A stretch of DNA of 64,000 nt from Podospora comata (Eukaryota > Ascomycota > Sordariomycetes > Sordariales > Podosporaceae): assembly GCA_017354895.1 (NCBI GenBank), contig CP071498.1, positions 1,674,001 to 1,738,000 of the forward strand, given 5' to 3'. Made by a program: the position numbers and the translations under genes. Shown piece by piece: positions 23,523 to 35,010 of this stretch (position 1 is its first letter; every line of letters starts with the position of its first letter). The notes under the pieces were generated by a model. It was given only the letters and a program-made list of their open reading frames with translations. It was not told the DNA's origin and made no database searches.

Positions 23523-24620
23523 TGTGGGAGTTAAATGATGAAGATTTTTTGATGTTGGTAGTAAAGGTCGTAACAAAGTATGTTATACAAGACTTTGTTC
23601 AGTAATTTCGTTCATTGATTATCTGTGAAATGACACACATGGTCCAATGTCACAACTTACAGCCTGTTAATTACGGCACAACTTCACTAAAGGAAGCTTC
23701 TGGCAATCATATCAACACTGAAACTTTTGCTTCAACGCCCCACTACATAACATTAGACGTTGTCAAAAAGCTTGAGCCTAATGGCTCTGCACTGCAGTAT
23801 AAAATCGCTGCCGCCTTTCTCCTTTCTCACTTCATGCCACCTCTTCTTCTTCTCGTCTTCAGTAGGTATCATTGTACAGGTAAGGTACGTACTCCTTCCA
23901 ACGTCGCTCCCCATCAAAACATCTTATTCCCTTATACTCAAAAAGAAATGCGTCCTCAGAATCCAATTTCTTATCATGAAAAAAGAAAAAAAAATCTTCT
24001 GACGGTGTTCGAACTGTCGTACTTAGAAGCAAGCGTGCATGCCTCGAGTATTTCATCATTGAACACATCAAACCATTTGGCCAGTTTCGTTGAACTGGAA
24101 TGAGTTTATATGGGAGCCAAAGAACTTGTGGGCAAATCTGGTGATATTGGTGATGCCTACTGGAAAAGAACTGGGAAAGGAAGGAAAAGGCCGTGGCTCA
24201 GGCTGCAAGAAGAAGAGCAAGGCAGTGAGTGGATGGTCAGTGCCCACGTCGCACAGTTTAAATGTGTTCTTGGGCTCCTTCTTGGGGCAGGGAGCGAACG
24301 TAGAAAGATGATCATGGGGGTGGAAGGGGCGGTGGTTTCCAAGGGGCAGGTGGGAGGGGACCATGTCAGCCGAAGCTTAATCGAGGAAGGAGGGACTGGG
24401 GAGCAGTGAACTAACTTGACGGTGATGATATCCAAAAGCATTGTCAAAAAACTTGCTGGAAGCGACATCAGCTTTGGGGTTGATAGAGATCTCACAAAGG
24501 ATTTGCTGGATCGGGGTCTGTCACTTTCTGCAGTTGCTGGAAGGTTGGTTACATTGAAGTTGTCAAATAAAGCGGATGAAAAACCAACAACAAACACACT
24601 CGCCCTCCTCTTCCCAGAAC
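23523..24620. other. 1.1-kb intergenic region
   Basis: Between convergent genes. Open frames on the plus strand (for example 23615-24103) lack any recognisable feature. Untranslated regions of both neighbours must lie here. Confidence 0.45.
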
Positions 24621-26064
24621 TTATACATATACATGACAAAACAACCCCCCAAACCCCCCAAGCCCATCATGCGCCTCAATAACAGGAATCACATCAGGCG
24701 CAAGCCACTTCAAATCAAGCTTCCTCGTCGCAGCATCCCTCCCACCAAGTGTCACCTGCGCATTAACCCTCTTCTCCGGATCCATCATCTGCCAAATCCA
24801 CCACAACCTATCCAGCGACGCGTGATGAAAGTAAAAGATTGGGTCCCCAGGCGAAACCATCGGATCGCCACCCGGGTCTCCCCCCGATATGTAATGACCA
24901 GCTGTGTGGATCCCAAAGTTGTACGGATCGCTCACGTTCCGGGGTGGTGTGAGCAAGGTGTTGTAGAAGGTGTTGATGTCCTTGGACTTGGTGAGGAGGT
25001 TGTACGCGCGGTCTGCCGTGGCGCCGAGGGCCGCGTCGACGCTGATGTCGCGGCGCATGCAGCGAGGGTTGTACCCGGTGCCGTTGGAGATTGGGTTTCT
25101 GGGCACGTTGTTCATGACGGGGGCGCCGGGACCGATGTTGGCTGTGTACCTGTTGGAAGAAAGCTAGTTAGATACCTAAAGTGGCAGTGGATAGATGTCG
25201 AAGAAGAGGGAACGAACTCTGTGAAGGGGCCGTCAACAACGCATCCACCTCCGCCGCCCGGTTTGATCGTTCCGGTACCGGTGCGAAGGCCGGTGTACTT
25301 GGGGTCCGGCAAGCCGTTGCCACCCATACTTGTCGCGTTGCCGTTGAAGAGGGCTGAATTCTTTGGATCTTTGGTGTAGCGGTCGTAGTTCATGTACTTT
25401 TCATCATCAAGAACAGTTAGCAAACCTTCGACGAGGAAGGCAAGGGGTCCGTCATACCGGGTGATATCCCTTATAGCCACACTCGTTACGAAGAGCCGTC
25501 TCATACGCAAGCAAGAAATACTTGTGGGCAGGAAACAAGCCAATAGTGTCGTGCAGAGAACCGGCATTCGTCAGGTGATAGGCCATGAAATCGTCGTACC
25601 GGGTCCGAGCTCCTGGGAACTGGCTCTTGGGCGCCTTGGATGGCGCCTTCATCAGGCAGAGCGTGGCGTTGATGAAGTCGGATCGTTGTTCGATGGTCAT
25701 GTCGCCCCTGAGATACAAGTTAAATCTGGGGCAATCACTGAGGGTTAGGTAGAAGGTTGCCATACCACTCTCTCCGTACTCCCGCGTTCTCCAGTGTGCA
25801 GCCGTTGTTCTTGCCCGCGGCGATCTTCTGGCTCATGTACGCATCAACCTTGGCCATGGTCTCGTCTGACAGCTTGTCGACGACATCTAAGGGGTAGAAG
25901 CCGTTGCGTTGTCTGGTATGATGTCAGCCATAACCACAGATGGCAACCGGAGCTCCAACTGATAATGACACTCACACGTTCACTTTGGTTCTCCAATCCC
26001 TTGGAGCCACCACTCCGGCAAGAGCCGAGGGCACCAAGATTGCAACACTCCAAATAGACCGCAT
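24621..26064 (-). CDS. Tyrosinase, secreted type-3 copper oxidase
   Basis: Five exons on the minus strand: 26064-25976, 25912-25766, 25707-25458, 25396-25218 and 25149-24621; all phases close, giving 397 aa. The signal peptide is MRSIWSVAILVPSALAG. CuA carries RYDDFMAYH, LHDTIGLFPAHKYFLLAYE and RNECGYKGYHP. CuB carries IHTAGHY and GDPIFYFHHASLDRLWWIWQ, so all copper-binding His are visible. A conserved Trp after the YHP motif is replaced (YHPYMNYDRY). The short form without the fungal C-terminal lid domain resembles secreted short tyrosinases and polyphenol oxidases. It would oxidise mono- or diphenols, for instance in pigment formation. The fourth donor (GTTCGT) is weak but is required by the family motif GPFTEYTANIGPG. 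Confidence 0.92.
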
Positions 26065-26995
26065 TTTTGCGCACTTGGTTTTGTTGATCAAAGCTCCAGC
26101 GTTTCTCGCGACCAGAACCTGATGGAGATTTCAGGTTGGAGGGACATTTTGTAGAATACACGGGCACTCTCCTTGCCAGCATTTCAAAGTGAGGGAGGGG
26201 ACAGGCAATTCCGTACGCGTCGACTCTATATGAAGACCTTTAAAACTCGATGCTATCATTGGACTGGTTATTAAACTAGTCCCTGTAGGTGGTCCGGCAT
26301 ATGAGATTCTGCTGGTTGAGGTCGAACCTTAAACTGCCGTCCTTCCGAGCCGTGTTTTAAGATAGATGCCTAACCCCAGAGTTTTGGTCACCCGATTAGG
26401 TTACATGTTTTCTTTCGTGCAGGGTTCTAGTTGTGCGACGGTTGAACTGATGATAGAACAGGTATAGTTGGTGAGGTCGGTTTCGTTTTGATCAGCAGGG
26501 CATGAAGATCTCAAGTTCAATGCGATAGCTGGACGTACCTGAGGTATCTGGTTGTACAACTTTCTTATAGACGGACTGGTTTCATGATTCCATACACCTT
26601 AGCAGCATCAAGCATACCTGGGTATGGGGGAATTATCACAGCAGCTAATCTTAATATGTGGTCGTGGTACTACTCGTAACATCATGATATTTGCTGCTGG
26701 GAAGAACTCGATAACTCCTACGCAATCATCCGCGGCAACCTTCCCTCTCCCCGCAGCCGCCATCTATCTGATGGTAACCAATGACGATCCATTAGATTGT
26801 GCTGGCGTTGCTTGTTCCGTTAGCCACCCCCTTTGCCGTTCAGCCGAGAGACTCCATGCCGGCAGTTCCCCCCTGTCGTGAGACTCCCACCACATTCACA
26901 CCATATATGAGACTCGACCGTCAGATAAGTACCTACACACAAAGAAGGTGTTGTTAAAACCGGTTGAGTTTAATTCGGAATCTAACGGAAAAAAA
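26065..26995. other. Divergent intergenic region
   Basis: Shared upstream region of tyrosinase (left) and a small secreted protein (right). No clear element is recognised. Confidence 0.45.
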
Positions 26996-27545
26996 ATGCA
27001 CATCGCTAATTTCCGCGTGGCTCTCCTCTGCGGAGTCACCCTCGCAAATCAAGACTGCACCACAACCTCCCAATCCCCTTCTTACTGGAGCATCAATGAC
27101 CTGGTATTAAAGGTCTACGACTGGGACAAGGGTGGTTCGTTGGGAACATTTGGGTTTACATCATTTTTCTCAGCAACGAACAAGACGGTGGAGTGTCTGG
27201 CTCAGGACGTTGATCTAGCAAACTTGGGGGAGGATGGGTCGTGGTCAAAGTGCAGTGATCCTGGGGTAGAGTTTCGGTTTGATTTCGAGGAGATGAGCTT
27301 GAGTTTGAAGGAAACGTGGACGTGTGAAGGGTCTCCGGGGTGAGTACCTTACCTACCTATGCCGTACCATCAGGCGTTGAGAACTTGGCTGATATTTGCG
27401 TAGAGTCACCTTCAATGCCAACGCGACAGGACTTATGATGTTGCATGGTTGTCTGGATAGTGATACAGATAAGGGCGTTGAGTCTGATTGTTATGTCATG
27501 GAGTTTGACATGGCGGGTGATGTTACCTCTTCAGCGGTGATATAG
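26996..27545 (+). CDS. Small secreted protein, unknown
   Basis: Exons 26996-27339 and 27404-27545 give 161 aa. The start at 26996 was chosen because it places a hydrophobic segment (FRVALLCGVTLA) at the N-terminus as a signal peptide; an in-frame codon at 26948 would bury it. Six cysteines follow the signal. The mature protein is acidic, with WSINDLVLKVYDWDKGG near the start and a Thr/Val-rich end. This fits a recurring class of secreted fungal proteins of about 160 aa with unknown role. No catalytic motif is seen. Confidence 0.75.
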
Positions 27546-27708
27546 TTGATTATTGCAATGTCTTTCTCAGGCTGAGCGATGATCATATTCATGAGAAGGC
27601 GTCTCGATCAAATTTTCATTGTAATTAAGTTCATTGTGTATCTATCGCAAAGATGAACCGAGAAAAGCATAAACATTAGCCATTACATAATAATGAACCT
27701 GCACTCCT

Positions 27709-29106
27709 TCAAACAGCTCGAAACCCATCACCAGCTGTCCCTGTATTCGGGTCAGGTCGCTGAGGGGACACGGGCGACTGAGTCTGGACAGAAGTCTGCA
27801 TCGGACTAATGACAACAGTCCCAGACCCCATTGATGCGAGCACTGCGTTTGGATTACCCAACACCGGCCCGGAAGAAGCAGCCGTAGTCCCACCAACCAC
27901 CGAGGAAGGAGGACCAGGATAAACCGGCAGAGGCGTATCGTCCTCCACCCGCCGACCTCCTGTCCCAGCTCCTCCATTACTGACGCCAGTATCTCCACGT
28001 CTTTCCATCTCGATGTTCTCCCCATGACGCCTCGGCTTTCTTTCCCCCAGCCAATCCACCGGGTACCGTTGCCTGAACCCGAACTGAAACCACAATTTTA
28101 TCTTCATTTTAAGCGGCATCGCCTTCCACTGCTCCCTCAGCTCAGACTGGTCCTCCGGCTTCCTTGCATCCTCTACGATTGTAAACCCAATAGTAAAAAT
28201 GAAGATTAATATCCAGCAAACCGTTCCCAACCGGAGGGCCGTCCTGCCCATCATCAGCCGCCCGAACCAAAAGAAGTTTTCGACAAATCCAAGAAGAAAG
28301 ACGGACGGGATGACAGTCGCGATGATGACCTTCCACGGCTCGACCTTGCTGCACTTCCCGGCGTAAGTATAAGGGCAGCGTTCCTCTTGAGTCAGCGGTC
28401 GCGGCCCGTCAGGGCGATGGCACTCCTGGACGTAAGTTGTGTTGAGGCTGCTGACAACCGAGTCATAGTATGTGCGTGCATGAGGGCCACCGTGGCGGGT
28501 TGGGGGTAGATCAGTCGGCTTGACGTGGATCTCCCTGACTAGTGATGGGTTGTATCCCTTTGTCGAATGCGTCTGGACTGGGAGGACGGTGGCTTTGGGG
28601 AGCATGTACTCGGTGAGGAATTCGGACGGGAACCAGCCGGCCCAGGGTTGGAGGCTGGTGGATGTGGTAAACTCGAACGGGGTTGGGCAGCTGGCTGGGG
28701 CGGTGAGAATGTGGTCAACGATCCAAAGGTCGGTCGTGAATTGGGACCCAGTTGATAGCGATGGCAACTTGTACCAGTCTTCTAGCTCTGACCGGGGGAT
28801 GGCGTCAGCGGGCAGAATGATGGTGGTCATCACAATGTCCCAAACGATATTGGTTGTTGCTGTTGAGAACGCGGGTGTGACACCGGTGGGGATGTTGGTA
28901 TGTTTCACTGTAAAGGGGCGTGGAACGTAGGCCTCGCCGCATGATCTTGTCCCAGTTAAAACCTCCGGATTGCAGCCGTACGGCAAGTAGGATGTTGCAT
29001 AGGCCTGTAACTCTGTGCCAGTCCACCCAGTCCACTCGTTGGCCAGCGCTCGCTGAAACCCAGTGGCCATGATGGCCAGTGAGGCCAATGTGCCCGTTCG
29101 TTCCAT
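27709..29106 (-). CDS. Membrane protein with long lumenal domain
   Basis: Single exon, 465 aa from ATG 29106, chosen because a hydrophobic N-terminus (TGTLASLAIMATGF) follows directly. A long extracellular or lumenal part with several Cys and N-glycosylation sites leads to two transmembrane helices, VIIATVIPSVFLLGFVENFF and LGTVCWILIFIFTIGFTIV. A cytoplasmic tail then carries KMKIKLWFQFGF and a disordered Gly/Ser/Pro-rich end. No enzyme motif is seen. It resembles unnamed membrane proteins of Sordariomycetes; function unknown. Confidence 0.75.
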   Translation of the reverse strand: MERTGTLASLAIMATGFQRALANEWTGWTGTELQAYATSYLPYGCNPEVLTGTRSCGEAYVPRPFTVKHTNIPTGVTPAFSTATTNIVWDIVMTTIILPADAIPRSELEDWYKLPSLSTGSQFTTDLWIVDHILTAPASCPTPFEFTTSTSLQPWAGWFPSEFLTEYMLPKATVLPVQTHSTKGYNPSLVREIHVKPTDLPPTRHGGPHARTYYDSVVSSLNTTYVQECHRPDGPRPLTQEERCPYTYAGKCSKVEPWKVIIATVIPSVFLLGFVENFFWFGRLMMGRTALRLGTVCWILIFIFTIGFTIVEDARKPEDQSELREQWKAMPLKMKIKLWFQFGFRQRYPVDWLGERKPRRHGENIEMERRGDTGVSNGGAGTGGRRVEDDTPLPVYPGPPSSVVGGTTAASSGPVLGNPNAVLASMGSGTVVISPMQTSVQTQSPVSPQRPDPNTGTAGDGFRAV

Positions 29107-29918
29107 GATAAAGATGCAAGGAATGGAAAGAGAGAAGAGATCATTACGAAGACAGCAAGGGATTCCGATGCTTTTATGAGGCCCATGCATTGTCAAAAGA
29201 GATGAGGCCTTGGCAACAGGGAACTAACGTCGGAACAGATGATTTTTCCCCGTAGTCCATCCAACCATAGGGCAGAATTTGGAGTGCCAAGGTGATACCG
29301 CCAAACCAGCCAAGCTCAATAGCGACATGATAGGGCTGATTCGGTCGCGAAACCACCCCCCATCAAGCAAACCTGGACCCAAAAGCCATGTGTGTGTGTG
29401 TGTGTATCATCAGTCTCACTATCGTCGTAAGTGAGGGCTTCGGATTGATGTGTGCTCCTTGCTCAGAGGTGAGGTTAAGGTGCCCCTAAGCATTCGAAGC
29501 AAGGTCCACCCGATTACCAAATGTTATCGCAATAAAGACTTAACACTAAGATATGCTGAAATTTCCTGGGATAGATCCGATGGCCTTACTCGGAGTAAGC
29601 TGCTCCCTAGTTGTTATTCTCCCCATTTATGCAGTTGGTTGCATCGGACTCAATGTCGTGTCGAAGATTGCTTGTTTTGTGACGGTAGCGGCTATCGTGA
29701 TTGGTCAATGGTTGTGCAACTATCCTGAAGCCTCCAGATTATGTGACGGGCTTGGAGAGGCGTAATAGAGTTCAAGAGGAACCGTCCCTGATCGCTCCGG
29801 AGTCCGCTTGGAGCTCGGGCCAATCTGGGCTGCTTTATTATTAGGGTTTCCTGCAGTTCGTCTGGCCGTTGATTTCTTCTTCAATCCAACCAATATTGCC
29901 ATCATCACCTCAGACATC
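29107..29918. other. Divergent intergenic region
   Basis: Upstream of the membrane protein (left) and the F-box remnant (right). Holds a (GT)n microsatellite around 29,390-29,404. Otherwise nothing recognised. Confidence 0.45.
29390..29404. repeat. (GT)n microsatellite
   Basis: Seven to eight GT dinucleotides in a row. Confidence 0.9.
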
Positions 29919-32245
29919 ATGGCACAACCAAGCCTGACAGGACTACCGAATGAGCTTCTCCTGCGCATCTTTCAACTCCCCTCCGACTCGCACTTTCCTA
30001 GTCTGAAAGCGCTTACACAAGCCAACAAACATTCTTTCTCCGTTGCTGTCGCGGCCCTTATCGACACCATCACCTTCTACATTGACAAACCTGTTCCATT
30101 GGCTCAAGATGTTGAGGGCTGCAAACGAGTACTCCAGATGCGGAACCATGATTTGTTCGCCGCCTCATCATCGTCGGTCGCATGAGACAGTCAGATACCG
30201 AGACCAATCCGTTTCAGGCTGGATATGCAAACCGATCCTGGCATCTATCACTGCCCTCGACCACAGACTTCGACACAACTCGCGCGAATCTGCATGGCTT
30301 CCTTTCCGGGTCCACGAACCGACACGGCGCGATCCCTTTGACTCCAACACTTGAACCCCGGCTTCTTCGTCAGATGGATACGCCAGCCAGGCAGGCCTAT
30401 GAGGGTGATTGGCATTAGCAACCACTGGCAGCCCTCATCTCTCAGCTTCCGTGCCTACAAGATGTTGTCTATCGATGCCCGTCACAGTTCCCACCTTGCT
30501 TGCTCATGGGATTGCACGCCAAGCAAATAAAAGCTCGTTTGCATCTTCAAACGTTCAGACTGTGCAGCGCCTTCGACAACTCGCCAATGATTGATCCTCA
30601 CGAGGGGAACGTCATCACTTTTCCATGTCTCTACAGTGTCTGGGTTCGGTACTACAACATGTCATATGATGATGAAAACAACCCTAGACTCTACTCCCTC
30701 CAGCTGCGTGTTCTCGAGTGTGGGATGCTCAAGCAACCGCTGGCCTTAGCCGGCCTAAAAGAAGTCCATACAATCTACGACTACACAGCCGAACTGGCTT
30801 CCTTCGGCAATCCTGACAAGCATCCAGACGAACATCATGCATGTCGCAACGCGTCTCGCAACCCAGTCAAAAAATCTCAAGAGGCCACGGGGGTCACCCT
30901 TTTCCGAAAGACTGATTGACACATCTAGACCTTAGTCACAGTGTGCACGCGTGCGAAACACGAGATCATGTTCATGCCGGGGATTGGACAACCCCCCTTG
31001 GGCAACTTGAGACTATGGACGGGCCGTGGAATGCTTTGACAGATTTCGCTCTGTGCAGAGCTTGACTCTGGATCATGCAGTTTCTGCAAAACAGCTTATC
31101 GCGCTAACAATGACGTCCTTCCTCGCACTTCAGCAGCCTTTCGTTAGCCTGCGAATTGCCACGGCACGACGGATCTCTTGTGCTCATCACACCAGTGGAG
31201 GCCGACTACTACCAAGAGGTCGCTCGGTTCCTGGACAGCCTGCCCTCTCTAAGGGCGCTCGAAATCACTGGATGAGATCATTCCGTCCTTGGATTCTGCT
31301 TCGATTGTCCCAGATTGCAGAGCGTCTCGCTGCTTCCCTTACGAAAATGGGAAGGCCAAAGCCCCGTCGGTTACATGCAGAACCACGTCACTATTCAGGG
31401 TCTAGCTGCCCTCACAAGGTCTTTTCCAGCGCTGGCCGATCTCGCAGTTTCAATTGCGAGGTCAAGCGGAGATGCTGCAGAGATTGCCTGTTACAAGTTA
31501 ATTGGTGACAATCGTCCCCAACTGCACCGCCTGACGCTGATGCTAGATTGCTCACCTCCAAGGCTCATTCAGTCAAGCGGCCAGCATGACAAGCAAGCCA
31601 TACCTTCGGTGAAGCCGTACCCATCAACACCCGTGTCTCGCATTCCTCCCTCTGTAGTCTCCATCCTAGACCAAGACAGAGATAGAGATGAGACCGCTGA
31701 TGACTATTGGCGTGTACAGGATGACCGCAACGGACACGTCTACGACATTTTCATAAACAGTGCCCTCAACGCCTTCCTGGCTCGAGACATCTTTTCCGCG
31801 GTGGGGGGCAACGTGGATACCTTGTACAAACTTATGGAGGCGAGAATCTGTCACAAAAAGGACCACCGCCACGTTGCGGCATGTGGTTTAACGGGCGCTC
31901 AAGGGGTCCTGCCGGGCACCTACTCAAACCATTTCTTCATGCCATTTTCAAATCGTGGATGGTGGAACGAATGAACAGCCAGCTGTGGTTACGGAACTCA
32001 CCAGCGAGGAGCCTGACAAGTGGCTGAAGAATTTGTTGAGCCTCAAAGAAAATCATGGAAAGGTCATGGACTATTTCAGGCGTTTGTGGCCTGCGAAAAA
32101 GGCCGGGAGTGAAGGGTGGTGCGGAGACTGGGAGAGCTGGGGTCTTCAGATTGGATATAATCGGCTTGTGACGGTACTTTCTTTTCTGATTCTGCGGTAC
32201 AAACTTACGGTCAGCAGTCATTCTGTAATGCGATTTATCAGTTAG
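29919..32245 (+). pseudogene. F-box protein gene, degraded
   Basis: Starts ATG 29919 with an F-box: LTGLPNELLLRIFQLPSDSH. The coding trace can be followed for 2.3 kb but through all three frames: about 30182-30919 (IKARLHLQTFRL, VWVRYYNMSYDD), then near 31315-31974 (LTRSFPALADLAVSIARSSG, SALNAFLARDIF), then 31955-32245 (TELTSEEPDKWLKNLLSLKE). Within the second block an in-frame TAG (30416-30418) stands where GDWH is followed by QPLAALISQLPCLQ. At least four frame changes are needed and no introns fit. F-box proteins of this type, often with leucine-rich repeats, would feed targets to an SCF ubiquitin ligase; this copy is dead or heavily misassembled. Confidence 0.75.
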
Positions 32246-32554
32246 ATTGAAGTCCGATCTTGTCATTGGACTCACTTCAACCCTCTTTTACAAGCTCCTG
32301 GAACGATTTTCTGCAGTAGGATTTCAGGCTGAATCAGGCAGGTGGAAATATCGTGGGATGGACGATGCCACCCCATCGCCCCGTAAGCTTCCGGAATGGG
32401 ACCGGGAATGATACTGTTGAGCGGGGGGCCAGAGCCTCGTTGGCAATAAATACATATCATGTCCTTAATTTTTTTTTTTTAAAAAAAAAAGCAGCTTTCC
32501 TTTGTGAGACTCATCCTGTCTAAGGTACCTTAGAGATCCAAGAATTTAAACATC
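32246..32554. other. Short intergenic gap with T/A tract
   Basis: Contains a run of T followed directly by a run of A at about 32,468-32,490 upstream of the hydrolase gene; such tracts often exclude nucleosomes in fungal promoters. Confidence 0.5.
32468..32490. repeat. Oligo-T / oligo-A tract
   Basis: About a dozen T then about ten A, 65 bp upstream of a start codon. Confidence 0.85.
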
Positions 32555-33691
32555 ATGCAGCTCCCCAAAGTCCTGACAGCAATCTTCTACTTCTTCCTCA
32601 AAGTCCAGGCCGTCCTCCTTCCCGTCCCTCACACGCCCTACCTTGCCAAATGGACAACCTCAGAACTCATCAACCATGGGTTCCCAGACCCATTCAACAC
32701 ATCCCACACCCGCCGAATCATGATCTCGCGCTATACCCCAGTTCGAAAACGAGACTGTCTTGAAATCTGCCGGCTTCCTTACATGCCTGAATTCATCGCC
32801 TCGGTAGAGGATGAGATCTTCCAGGCCGACATGGGCGACACACCCTGGCCACGAGGCGTGCTTGCTTCGCTAGAGGTGGAGATGTGCTGCAAGGAGAGAC
32901 AACGTGACCATCACGGCAAACCACGCCCGCTTCTTCTCCTCGGTCCCGGCCTCAACACAACACGGTATTGGTACTCGGGCATGGGGCAGAGTCTCGCTGG
33001 GATGGGCTTTGAAGTCGTGGTGATGGACCACCCTTACGAGACGGACGTGGTGCAATACCCTGATGGCACCGTCATTTACGGGGGACGGGTTCCTGCGGAT
33101 GCGGAGGCTGTGGAGGAGTTGAGGTTTGCGTTGGAGGTTAGGGCGAAGGATGCGACTCTTGTTCTTGACTGGCTCAAGGTTCCTAAATCAGCCAAGGTTG
33201 GCTTTGTGGGGAGTTCGTTTGGTGGACCGGCTGCTGCTGTGGCGATGAGGCGGGATGGGAGGATTGCTGCGGGGGTTAATCTTGATGGGGGTATGTTTGG
33301 TGCTGGGGTTGCTGAGGGTGGGGCGGTGAGGCCGTTTTTAATTTTCGGGGCAGATGGGCATAATACTACAACTGATGAGACTTGGGGACGGTTTTGGGAT
33401 GCTACTACGGAGAGGAGGCCTGGGTTGTGGATGAAGGAGTTGAGTGTGGTTAATGCGACGCATAGGACGTTTTTGGACTTTTCGTTGGTTGGAGAGGTTA
33501 GTGAGGAGTTGAGGAGGGTTGGGTTCGGAGGTGTGGTTAGTGGGGTTTGGGCGATGGGGATGATGACGGAGTATTTGACGGATTTTTTTCGGTTTGCGTT
33601 AATGGGGAAGGGGGAGGGGTTGCTTGCTGGGGAGAGTGGGAGGTTTCCTGAGGTGAAGTTTTTGAGATCGCAGGGGACACAACCACTGTAA
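32555..33691 (+). CDS. PAF-acetylhydrolase-like alpha/beta hydrolase, secreted
   Basis: Single exon, 378 aa. A hydrophobic N-terminus (LTAIFYFFLKVQAVLL) is a signal peptide or anchor. The middle carries RPLLLLGPGLNTTRYWYSGM, an oxyanion-side motif, then the nucleophile elbow VGSSFGG with Ser221. NLDGGMFG supplies the acid candidate, and NATHRTFLDFSL contains the His typical of PAF-acetylhydrolase-like enzymes. The first half is C-rich at third positions while the last 500 bases use G- and T-ending codons heavily, an abrupt change also seen in a few neighbours. It would hydrolyse short acyl esters, perhaps phospholipids or cutinase-like polyesters; substrate unknown. Confidence 0.85.
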   Translation: MQLPKVLTAIFYFFLKVQAVLLPVPHTPYLAKWTTSELINHGFPDPFNTSHTRRIMISRYTPVRKRDCLEICRLPYMPEFIASVEDEIFQADMGDTPWPRGVLASLEVEMCCKERQRDHHGKPRPLLLLGPGLNTTRYWYSGMGQSLAGMGFEVVVMDHPYETDVVQYPDGTVIYGGRVPADAEAVEELRFALEVRAKDATLVLDWLKVPKSAKVGFVGSSFGGPAAAVAMRRDGRIAAGVNLDGGMFGAGVAEGGAVRPFLIFGADGHNTTTDETWGRFWDATTERRPGLWMKELSVVNATHRTFLDFSLVGEVSEELRRVGFGGVVSGVWAMGMMTEYLTDFFRFALMGKGEGLLAGESGRFPEVKFLRSQGTQPL

Positions 33692-35010
33692 TATGGTCAA
33701 AGTTTACTCTACTAATGTTCAAAGGAGCACGTTAGGAATAGTTACACAGACCAATAAACCTAGGTACTCGACGAAGGCTTGCTGAACCTCCGATCTCCGC
33801 TCCGTCTCCCGCCAGCCATTTACATCAGCGCATGTGTTACACAACCCCAATATCGCACGGCAATCATTTTCTTGTTATACCAAGCAGGTCACGTTGTGCT
33901 GTCATGTAATATTCAAGCTGTGCAGAGCCCGGCTCGCCCAGCCCGATTGCCGTCGGGATTCCAGGGCGGGGCTTTGGAACACGATACTCGACGGTCTATG
34001 CTGTTGCACAACGCTGCTGAGCCTCGCTATCTCCATAGCTCCTTGCGAAAGCGCACGATTGGTTCCCCTACTGGCTAAAGGGGTGTGTGGTGGAGTAGAT
34101 GAAGTGGGTGGTTACGCGTGCAGGTCCATAAGTGGCTGCTTGTAACTCTCATTGCAAGCTTTAACAATCAAATTTCAATAATTGGGTTCGCAAATTACCA
34201 AAGGAGGAATTCGTCCTGAGTATTATCTTCTCCCGTTGCTGATTTTGGACAACACTTTGGAGCCTCAAATCGTTTCACTTTGACCACTTTGCTATCTCTA
34301 TATTTGGAGAACCTGAAAGTGTGCACTTGCTAAAAGTTTCTAAACTGGAAGACCAACCGACCCAAAGCAAGCTCTTGTGAACAAAACCACCATGCAAATC
34401 CTCCAAGGAAGTTGCCATTATTCACGTAGCTCACGGCATCTCCGCCAAAAAAAGACACATTAGGCATCTTCAGCGAACGTATTGTGCAGGATACGCCAGT
34501 AGGTTTGCACATAAACACACTGCCGCACAAGGTTCTACATCAGATTGGCGTATTGCGGACTACGTATTTCCCTTGCGTATAGCGTATAGCTTACGGTGTT
34601 TTGGCGCAGTGGCCCAGGCTTCCTGAAGCCCGCACCTTTTTCCTCATTCCGGCTATTAGCATCTGGGACTTTCACCAATACACCACAGTTTGGGCTTACA
34701 GTTCGGTTACCTGGCTTCCCTATGTGCTGTATTGTTGCGAACTATCACCATTGATGTACGGACAACTGTTGGCCTTCAAACTTCGCGTAATGAAAACAGA
34801 TGTTGAGTTTAGGTACAAGTACCTAGGTAGGAAGGTTGGTATAGGTCATGAACGCCTCATCTATTGTTGCTACCTATCTGATAAACGTGGAAGGAAAAGG
34901 CAGTGTGGCTGCAAGAAGAACAGGATACCCTTCCCCCTGCAGGTTGGCTCACACGCCGGTAAAAACCTTACTAAAAGGAAAACCACACTGGAGGACGACA
35001 AGTGAGTGCT
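33692..35010. other. 1.3-kb intergenic region
   Basis: No gene supported. An open frame at 34601-35005 lacks recognised motifs. One TACCTAGGTA palindrome at 34820-34829. Confidence 0.45.

Noticed and set aside
34601-35005. 134-codon plus-strand frame
   Set aside because: No recognisable domain or promoter; overlaps the intergenic region next to a minus-strand gene.
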